Positions 55,769 through 64,000 of a stretch of 64,000 bases of DNA are shown here, piece after piece. The notes beneath the pieces are model-generated. The model worked only from the letters and a program-made list of their open reading frames with translations, was not told the origin of the DNA and did no database searches. Numbering within the stretch: position 1 is the first letter of the stretch; every line of letters starts with the position of its first letter. Position numbers and translations under genes: made by a program. The DNA is from Cycas panzhihuaensis (taxonomy: Eukaryota; Cycadophyta): assembly GCA_023213395.1 (NCBI GenBank), contig CM041465.1, positions 125,123,741 to 125,187,740 on the forward strand, in the 5' to 3' direction.

Positions 55769-55868
55769 TTGCAATGCTTTCACACAACTTCTTAGACTAA
55801 AATCATGAGCAGCCATATCATTCAATTTCTGAAACAAAGTATGCAATACAAGATATTGGGCAGATGAA
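55769..55868 (-). CDS. Second exon-like island, unknown protein
   Basis: 100 bp on the minus strand. The 3' splice site at 55868 has a good pyrimidine tract (TCTCTTTCTCTCAGTCTC) before ATCAG; the 5' site is CAA then GTCATA. Open frame: SSAQYLVLHTLFQKLNDMAA then HDFSLRSCVKALQ. The phase does not join directly to the 55069-55174 island, so another exon would be needed or one call is wrong. Confidence 0.38.
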
Positions 55869-56399
55869 CTGATTACAGTAAAATGAGACTGAGAGAAAGA
55901 GACCACCACTGCCAAGGTGCTATAACCTTAGCCAACAGCGTGAACAAACTCACCAACCATTAAAATTTGAGACTCAAAACAGCAAATCAAATTCTCCATT
56001 TTTTTAATGCTTGAAGGGCTTAAGTCAGCTGCCAACAAATTCCATCAAAGTGCCTCAAGCATAACTACCATTCATAAGTCATCAGAATGTGCCTATCTGT
56101 TCATTACATAAGCCAAAATGCATTGAATCCTTACTTTAGGCATACATTGCACATGATAGTTCCCAAATGCATCATTTTGTACTTCGATTTACCAAAACAA
56201 GGCATGACCACGGTTTTGCAAGATCACTTTTCTCCTCTCACCATTTTCTCCTTTTCTCCTCTCACTGTTTTCTACTCCACTTAATTTGTTGAGTCCCTTC
56301 AGCAACCGCATATCATCCTACAGCAGCCAAAGGGGAAACCTTAACAAGTTTTCAAGTAGCAATGTCCCATTTTATTCTTCCATAACTTGAAGACGTTTC

Positions 56400-57800
56400 T
56401 CAGTTCTGTATCAAGCTAGTACTCAGAACCTTTAGACTGTTAGAAGGTTCATTCAGCCCCATCCATTCAGAATGAAACTCTAGTAGACTCCTCACACCAG
56501 CACTAACCTCAAACTCCAATGGAATTAACAAGGAATCCAGTTGATAAACAACACCAATGCATTTCACAGAAAACACTTTATACACTAACAACTGCAGGGC
56601 CTTTTTCCAGCCAAAGTATAACATGTTTCAGTAAAAGATTCACAAGCAAACAGACCTGCAGCCAGCCTTTTTCTCCTCTTCAAATACATAAAACAGAAAT
56701 CCGAAGCTGCAAAAGTCCTCATTATTCTACATATCGGTTTGTTTACACTGCTTGTTCTTTAGAGCCTCTTTGTGCAACCTCACAAGCCGAAAGGCATCCA
56801 ACTCATTAGCATGTACCTTCTAAGGGAAGAACTCAATCTGCTCATAGGCAGAAACTTCCATAACTAAGTAGGTCTCACTGTGCCAAAGAGATAATAAGTT
56901 TCTCAAATGTGTAACTCCCAAAAGAAAGTTACAATTCCAACCAAGTATAAACTCCCAGTCTCTGACCATAAGCATCTCTGTTAGAAACTTCTACACCTCG
57001 TTAGTTGCAGCCACCCCGTACTTTTCTGAAAAGACTGAAATGAAAAATCCAAAACAAGAGCAAGCTCAAAAGAGAGGAAAGGAAAAAGGCATGTCATCTA
57101 TCCTTACAGATTAGACAATATACTCAAGAAGGTGGCTGATCAGCAACCCAGTCTTTGCAATAGAAACAACATATGTCACCAGGGTATGTTGAAATGCTAC
57201 CTCCTATTCCAGGCACTTAATTTGCACCTTCAAAATTTCCACATCACTGACATCTCCAAGATCCAACAAACCCAGATGAATTGAGTCATATTTCTCTTTC
57301 AAAATAGCAACGTGGTTTCTCAAATAAGCAATTTAGCTTCAAACTCCTCAAATTGCTTCTGAAAACCAAACTTTCCCTCAAACACTTTGGCTTGCACTTC
57401 ACAACATTATTTTATAAAGAAACCAAGGTGCTATTAGTTTGGTCCATCCTTCCTTATTTTCTTGCTGGAATCACTTCTGCTCTAGCTTCCTTAGTCTTCA
57501 AAACATTCTCATCTTGGTGTTGTACTCGCTGCATCTCCCAGTCTTTCATCTACAAGGCCTCCTCCAAAGAAGTAGCCCAGCTCTATAACTTCGCTGCTTG
57601 GGAGCAAGCTTCAGACAATGGCTTAAAAACCTGGGCATTTTCATCAAAAGCCACCTCCAACCTCCTGCATGTCTTTCACAAAAAGGTCCTCCACATTTTT
57701 TAACCCTTTCACCTAAACTTCCATTAAAACAACTGCTTTATCCAATTCAACTCATAAGAACTGCAAACCCCCCTACTTTCATCTAACAGTAAATCAATAT
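56400..57800 (-). pseudogene. Degenerate coding-like remnant, possibly coiled-coil protein
   Basis: Minus-strand frames give scattered protein-like runs separated by stops: FEVSAGVRSLLEFHSEWM (56400-56624), DAFRLVRLHKEALKNK (about 56750-56800), HVAILKEKYDSIHLGLLDLG (about 57240-57310) and KVFEGKFGFQKQFEEFEAKL (about 57330-57390). Heptad-like spacing suggests an ancestral coiled coil. I do not recognise the family; an old gag-like ORF or a host pseudogene are both possible. Confidence 0.3.
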
Positions 57801-57968
57801 CTGAATAACTATGGGTCAAACACCCTCCGATAATGGTTCAGCACCACCGCATTTCTAGCTAGTCAACTGTCTATGTTTCACCTTCAGTTGCTTCCTTCAC
57901 CCTGATGAATGCATGCAATATCTTCCTCCAAATACCAACATTAAAAGTACTTGGATTACAACTCCTAG

Positions 57969-58280
57969 TGTGAGTTACTAAGGCTAAAATGTGTATTTGT
58001 AAGGCATAGGAGCTATTTCTTTAGTGAGTTGTTACTTCCATGTGTAAGCACCCACACGGGTGAGTTGTGTAACTCCTCCATAATCATTGTAACTCCCATA
58101 GCTAAGTGTAACAGATTTCTCGTAACCTTTTATTTGCCTAGGTGTTTTGTATTCCTAGGTAATCTACGTACTTGTATAAATATTCATTTCTTTAACACAA
58201 TAAAGTCGATGACAAAGCTTTCTTGTCCCAACTTTGTGTATAATTATCTAAAATAATATCAAAGCATGTAGTTTCCAACA
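57969..58280 (+). repeat. LTR of an unidentified copia-like element, plus strand
   Basis: Ends TTTCCAACA at 58280, directly followed by primer-like TGGTATCA. Contains TATAAATA at about 58175 and AATAAA at about 58198, in the order of promoter and polyadenylation signals. The start (TGTGAGTTAC) is a guess. 58281-58909 would be its leader, with no clear ORF, cut by copia-H. Confidence 0.45.
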
Positions 58281-59289
58281 TGGTATCACAAAGAAGTTTG
58301 AGAAGGCTATCATTGGCAATTTTTGATCTAACCCCTCTCAACTTGAGACTAGGAATTCTATGACACTTGGAGGAAATTTTTATTTTGGTTCCCATGCTTT
58401 AATTGTGAGAATATGGCAATTAGTTGGTAATGATGTAGTGCTGGCTAACATGCTTAGACTTGTGAGAAGTGGCAATGCAACCAACACATAAAGATGAGAG
58501 ATATAATGGTGCCAATTATCAACTTGAAACCCTCAAGCCCAATGAATAGAGAATTGTTCATGATCTCGCTATATCAAAAGCAAAGAGCCAACATGTGGTA
58601 GCATCGGGGGCCCAGGTTGCGATGAAAGTACTATGATTTGCTGTGGGTAAATCAAGAAGGGTTTCAAATTACTAATCTTGTTGTTGTGAGAAAAAGGATC
58701 CCTAAGGTTGGCTAACATAGGGAATTTGGAGCATTCTTTGAATTTAAGAATATTTCCAATGGAAGCATACTTCAATGTTAGTACATTTGTCTGTGAAGAT
58801 CACCACTGTGTGACCGATTGTCGGCATGATCAAACTCTCAACATTTTATGAAGAATGAGTCCCTCTATTTGGATGTTTGAGGTCCCCACCTAGTGAAGAA
58901 CATAGCAACTGGTAGGAAAAGAGGGGTAAAAGTAGGAAGGCACAAAAAGCAAGAAACGACTACATGTCAATAAACCACAACTCCCCAACTCTTTTCATTT
59001 TTTTAAATAGTTGAACACATCATACATTTATAAATTACAAATCTTTTAAACATAGGTAAGTAGTTCTAACCACTTCATAATGGCTAATTAATAGCTCCCT
59101 CAAATTATGGTAGGCTCTAAACTACCTTATTTAATACTTCAACTAACTTTGACTTCCACCAACCACCTTAATTAATGACATTGACTAAGAATATTCTCAC
59201 TAAAAATATTCCATGTGAGGAAATATTCTAATGACATGAGAAATGAACTTAAATGAACATGAAATGGGAATGTACACTATTTCTAACAC

Positions 59290-59860
59290 CCTCCCATAAT
59301 GTTAAATTCATTTTCTCTCAAAAACATTAGTGTCCTTAGTCTCTCAAACTTCTCATGACTCAAAGCCTTAGTGAGAATATTAACAATTTGATCTTCTGAG
59401 AAACAATAGATCAATTCAACTATGCCATGCTCCATTTGCTTTCAAATAAAATAATGATGAATTTCCACATGCTTTATTCTAGTGCGCAAAAGCAGATTCT
59501 TTGATTGTTATATGGCACCTTGATTGTCATAGAACAACTAAATAAGTCCAAACCGATTAGGAAGTCCTCTAAACCAAATGGCTTCACTAATTGTTGTAAC
59601 TATTGTTTTGTATTCTACCTCAATGGAAGATAAAGAAACTATAGATTGTTTCTTACTGCTCCAGGAGATCAAACTAGAACTAAGTGTAAATGCATATCCT
59701 GATGTTGACTAGGCCTAGTGTTGGTCAAATAAATGAGACTACCCACCAATTGCCTGTACAAAGCTACCAAAGAAGATTTCACCATTCTTATGCAGTACGT
59801 AAGAGCTGTGATCCGGTTCACATCTAGTGAATCTAGGAGAGATAATGTCATCATTAACGT
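59290..59860 (-). pseudogene. copia-H RT/RNase H tail
   Basis: YRQLVGSLIYLTNTRP near 59700-59760 marks the end of copia RT, followed by RNase H fragments in broken frames. Its upstream edge joins a gag knuckle region (near 59900), so protease, integrase and most of RT are missing. Confidence 0.75.
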
Positions 59861-59879
59861 GTAAATACCACGCTCTTGG

Positions 59880-60549
59880 TTCCCGTTTCTCCAAATGTCA
59901 CAATATCAGTAGACAATATCATGCTTTGATTTATGTGCATTATTGTCACTGCCTTGTGATTGTTGCTTTGTAGAATTGTTAGATGTTTTCTTTTTGAATT
60001 TTAATGAAAATACCACAACACTGCTACTATCATCACTATAACAAACAATTTGTTGCTCTTCATGCAGCAATAAGCCACCTAACTCATCAAAGGAAAGAGG
60101 TTGAGGTAGTCTTGTCTTGTTACAAAAGTATGATAAACCTCATGTACGCTGTTAAAAGTGATATCCTCTACAATTTCTCCTACAGCAACAAATGTCTCTT
60201 TTATCTCCTTTGACTTCTGCAGATGAAGAGAAATAGAGTCATTATTGGACATTTTACAAGAATAAAGAAAATTCTGAAGATATGAGACTTGAGTTTCATG
60301 CTTGGTCTCAAACAGTTCCTTGAGAGTCTTCCATGCATCAGATGCAGACACTTTTCCTTGAAGATGAGTAATTAACTCATCAACCATTGATAAATGAATA
60401 CTTGTTAGTGCTCTAAGATTCATGTCATGCCATGCTGCGACTTCAATTTCACCAACCGGTTTTGTTTCTAACTTCTTGTCTTCTCGATCAACAATTTCCA
60501 TAAGCGTATGTAGGCCAGAATATTTGAAAATTTTAAATTTCCATGTCAC
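59880..60549 (-). pseudogene. copia-H gag (UBN2 type)
   Basis: The main frame starts at 60549 and shows AAWHDMNLRALTSIHLSMVD, SASDAWKTLKELFETKHETQ and HLQKSKEIKETF, a copia Gag capsid. The frame breaks near 60080. A degenerate knuckle (one stop before YCDIW) lies near 59900. A Trp- and Leu-rich start fits the family. Confidence 0.85.
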
Positions 60550-61504
60550 ATAATTTTTCCCATCTAATTTCTATGATTCATACAAGCTATAGCCAACAAT
60601 GTTGATAAATGTCAGTATAAAATTTTGCAACTAAGGAAATTAAGAAAATAAATGTTAAACCACTGCAAGTATGAGTATCAAATATCACTTAGTGACTGCA
60701 ATGTTGATAAAACACACAAGAGGTATACTTTAAAGAGGATAAAATGCCAAGCTTGAAATAGCATAAAAATCCTCTTGAAATATAAAAGCCAATTGAGAAA
60801 AATATTTCTCAAAGGATGAATTAAGGTTCCTCAAAACATAAAAGATTATTAGAAAACAAATTATATAGAAATATGCCTTTGAATATGCTTATATATATAA
60901 CGTAATGTTATATTGCATAGCATATAATCAAAATTTTTATAAAATGCAATTCCAACGGCGAGGTCTCCACAATTTTCACGACATTGCCATAATTTGCAAC
61001 TGGTGGCTCCACGATTCTTGGCAACACTTTGTAATATGGACACCGGTGGCGTCTCCATAGTGGCAACAGGAAAGACGGCTAGGCAACATTGACGTAGCTA
61101 ATAGACGGATGATCGAACAATTCATTGGCAGCTCTCTAAGTTTAGGTGGCAATCTCCACAATCTTAGGCTGACGAACGAACAAGCAGGTATGCCTGTAGT
61201 TGCGAACGAATTGATAGGAGTGTAAAGAGGCAACAACTTTCATGACTAGGCAAATGAACCAACAACTTCAAACTCTATGCACAAACAAATTGATGGCTTC
61301 ACCTACTACAAGTGGCCAACCAACCTTTGTGTTCTTACAGCTAGACAGAGCCATGTGTGGGTGACACTTCAAACCACTCACTGCCAGAGAATGGTATTTA
61401 GTAGCTTGATCTCTATAGACTCCCACAAAACCTGGCACAAGGACACAACTGTCAAGGGTTTTCCTTAGAAGTCAAGGACATAGAACACAATTGTCAAGAA
61501 ACTT
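60550..61504 (-). other. copia-H leader
   Basis: No homologous ORF. Contains repeated GGCGACG/GGCAAC-type words in 60955-61240 (for example GCAACACTTTG and GCAACATTGACG), otherwise AT-rich. Confidence 0.5.
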
Positions 61505-61788
61505 GGCTCTAATACCATGTTAGGAAAAGAAGGCTAACAATGGGAAGCATAACACATATCACATGCAAAGCAAGCAAGAAATGACTACATACCAATGAAT
61601 TGCAACTCCCCAACTCTTTTCGTTTTTTGAAATATCCGAGTACATCATACATTTATAGATTACAAATGTTCTAAACATAGGTAAATAGTTTTAACCACTT
61701 CATAATGGATAAATAATAGCTCTCTTGAATGATGGTAGACTCTAAACTACTTTATTTAATACTTCAACCAACTTTGACTTCCACTAAC

Positions 61789-64000
61789 TGTTACGGTTAT
61801 AATTGACACCCATGCGTCCGTTAGAGGGAATGTATGATAAAAATCAAACGAAATAGTGGGTATTTTGCAGGGCAACCATTCAGCATGCATTCGAAACAGA
61901 GAATGGACAAAATAGTGCACAGAACGCAGTCCATTCCACTGTAGGAATGGATGTTGTACGCAGGAACGGACGAGGAACGCAGAACGCACTGAATGGAAAA
62001 AGGAACGTTGCGACCCAACAGAGGAACGGTGGATGAAACGCATGAGACACATGGATAGTTGTACGGATTAAAGAATGTATTAAGAGACTAACAAAGGATG
62101 GTTAAGGGTTGAACAAGCACCCATTCAAGAAAATAGATGGTTGCAGCTGTTAGACGCAATTGTTCTATAACAGAAATGCACAATGTATATAAACACATCT
62201 GCCCATTGGGATGGATGTGAGAGTCGAGTTAGTGATTCCAACGGTACTTGATTTGGTACAATTGACCAGTCAGACCGAAACAGATCTTATATGATGTAAC
62301 ATTATTGCCTAATGAAATAATAAAGTTACGTGGAAAAACATGTGTACTATTGAGGAATGCATGGTGAATGTATGTGTATGAGTTACTTGTAGACTTATGT
62401 GGCCTAATAAATGAAGATTATATATGTTGACCACATGCACACACATTAGACTATAGTGGAAACCCTTGACAAGTGAAGATCTTGCAATAAGGAGCAAATT
62501 AGTAGTCAACATTGGCTCCATTGCCTAAGTCCACTAGCGAAGGGAAGAGAAACCGGAAAATCCATGTCCAAAGGACAAGTCACCCTGGCTGACACAGTGA
62601 TGGTAGGCTCTAACTAAGCCTAGACAGCCATGGGGACCTTCCAATGCCACCTAAATGGCCTTTGAAGGCGAAGGAGTCACAAACAAAACCTCAAGGAATG
62701 ATGGAATCAAGTAGGCAGAGAGCCTTAAAATGGTCGGGAGAGAAGAAGCTAAGGAGAGCAAGGAAATTAAGTATCGATAAAAAAGAAGACCAAAATGGAT
62801 CGGTGGAAGGATCTAAGGCAAGTGGAGCCCAGACACCACAAGAAATAGAAAATAGAGGCCAAGGGGAGCCCATGACAATCACACATGCTCTAGAGAAACA
62901 TCACAACAAAGGGAAGGATATTGAGGAGAAGGAAGAAGAAACAAAATGCCTTGAGATGGAACGAAGTTTGGACTCTACTCCGAAGGACCTAAGTGGCAAC
63001 GAGGAAAGGGCGGAGAAAGGTCCCTAGGCATGTTGGAAAAATCATTTGATTAGACAACTCTTTGAAGATCCACTAGAGGGAAGCAAGGATCAATCATATA
63101 TAATAACAACTCCAGTAACAGTTGAGATACCTGGAGTACCAGGGGTAATTCAACTGAAGTCACCCATATGTAATCCCTTATTCAGGAAAGGGAATAGTGG
63201 GGAAGAAACACCACTAAGGAGATCCTACAAAAAGTTTCTAGAAGGAAAGATAACAACTCCACCTCGAAGGGAGGAGGGGAGGAATAATTCTACAACAGCA
63301 CAGCATAGGGAGTTTGGGAAACTCATTTTTGACGACTCTATTGATGCTGCAGAACATATTTACCTATTCCAAAGGTTGATCAATCTTGAAAAAATCATAG
63401 ATGAGGCTGAAATCAAGGAGAGATTTGCATACTCATTGAGGGGTGTACCATTAGCATGGTATAAATAGTTAGACCCACAAAAAACTTGGTATAAAATTAA
63501 AAAAGAGTTCGCAACAAGGTTTTTGAAGTACCAAAATAATGACATCGTAGAACTAACCCTAAGGGAAATACAACAAAAGTCAGGGGAGTCCGTAATGACG
63601 TACATTAGTAGAATAGATATGATTGCCGCTGCCATGACAAATAATGAGAAGATCACAGACTTGAGTATGCGTAGCTTCTTTGTAAATGAATTGAACACCA
63701 AGCTAAGGAATGCAATGGCATGCATCCCTTAAAATCATACAAAAACGCGCAGGAATTGGCCCTGGACTTCGAGAAAGAGATAGACACCAAAAAATAGGCT
63801 ATGATCCCTTAGTTATGAGGTTGCAAAAAGAAATAAACGAATTGAAGACGCAAAACCTTAATAGACCCCTATTTCAAATGGCTAAATAGAGGAGAGTACA
63901 GAGATAGAAGCCCTTAGGAAGGAAGTGGCCAGATTGAAGTTACAACATCAAGACAACTTCGAAGAGGATTTCGCCAAACATCGGAGTAAAGAACCCTCAA
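61789..64000 (+). mobile_element. gypsy-G, 5' LTR and gag; rest outside window
   Basis: Plus-strand relative of gypsy-A/B. LTR of 723 bp (61789-62511, TGTTACGGTT to AGTAGTCAACA), then primer site TGGCTCCATTGCCTAAG (62513-62529), then gag. It is inserted in the copia-H LTR; CTAAC (61784-61788) should be its target duplication, the partner lying beyond the window. LTR rich in GGAATG, GAACG and GAATGG words. Confidence 0.92.
62644..64000 (+). pseudogene. gypsy-G gag, partial
   Basis: Starts MPPKWPLKAKESQTKPQG, matching gypsy-A/B starts. A TAG follows ERAEKGP near 63026, then QLFEDPLEGSKDQSYI and a capsid core with FAYSLRGVPLAWYK and a TAG at 63466-63468. The next block ISRIDMIAAAMTNN reaches a stop at 63730. 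At the codon where gypsy-A and -B have TAG, gypsy-G has TTG (Leu, ATRFLKYQNN). Runs off the window before the knuckles. Confidence 0.9.

Larger units (their letters stand above)
58910..61788 (-). mobile_element. copia-H, internally deleted Ty1/copia element
   Basis: Minus-strand copia: 3' LTR 58910-59287 (TGGTAGGAAAAG to TTCTAACA), purine tract read as CATTATGGGAGGG, pol and gag remnants, leader, primer site TGGTATTAGAGCC in sense (61505-61517), 5' LTR from 61518. The right LTR is interrupted at 61788 by gypsy-G; the rest lies outside the window. Most of pol is deleted. Confidence 0.88.

Overview
This is plant nuclear DNA made almost entirely of nested, decayed LTR retrotransposons. The case rests on many Ty1/copia elements with initiator-Met-tRNA-type primer sites (TGGTATCAGAGC-like), one Ty3/gypsy chromovirus with a chromodomain, several copies of a Ty3/gypsy family resembling the plant Athila/Tat branch, a broken copy of a plant-type SET gene, and very few host exons. 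I infer a seed plant with a large, slowly purged genome, perhaps a gymnosperm; the species cannot be read from the sequence. No rRNA, tRNA gene, CRISPR array or intact host gene was seen.

Layout. 1-3650: copia-1 (minus), cut by the window edge. 3919-12096: the 5' LTR of copia-4 (plus), split by copia-2 (4221-12039, minus), which has both LTRs and an AGAGC target duplication (one base mutated on the left). 12097-12581: copia-4 primer site followed by a SET-domain pseudogene fragment. 12966-26679: gypsy-A (minus, duplication GGCAT), deleted for RT to IN core and carrying a chromovirus (17331-23007, plus) flanked by a 665-bp direct duplication of gypsy-A. 26680-27414: leader and inverted LTR of a minus-strand copia. 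27415-42434: copia-3 (plus), split by the best-preserved element, gypsy-B (28923-39514, minus, duplication CTACC), and also hit by a 506-bp palindromic element (41074-41579, duplication CACAG). 42435-43510: copia-5 leader and LTR (minus). 43511-50876: gypsy-D (plus) broken by a copia-6 tail and by an unidentified LTR element. 50877-54310: gypsy-E tail (plus) with a solo copia LTR (52447-52977, duplication ACAAA). 54311-57968: the least TE-like part, with two exon-like islands on the minus strand. 57969-58909: an LTR plus leader. 58910-61788: copia-H (minus). 61789-64000: start of gypsy-G (plus), inserted in the right LTR of copia-H.

What stands out. The gypsy-A/B/D/E/G group has an unusual plan: Gag with four CCHC knuckles, protease with a DGG active site, a second Gag-like domain between protease and RT, then RT, RNase H, IN, a spacer packed with short motifs also dense in the LTRs, and a conserved extra ORF of about 350 residues ending in a coiled coil. 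The copia LTRs share a long dyad with two inverted TTGAC cores whose arms co-vary. The palindromic insertion looks like an inverted dimer of a miniature LTR element, integrated with a 5-bp target duplication. All coding regions are decayed; many stops look like TGG to TAG/TGA or CAA/CAG to TAA/TAG changes, as expected from cytosine deamination.
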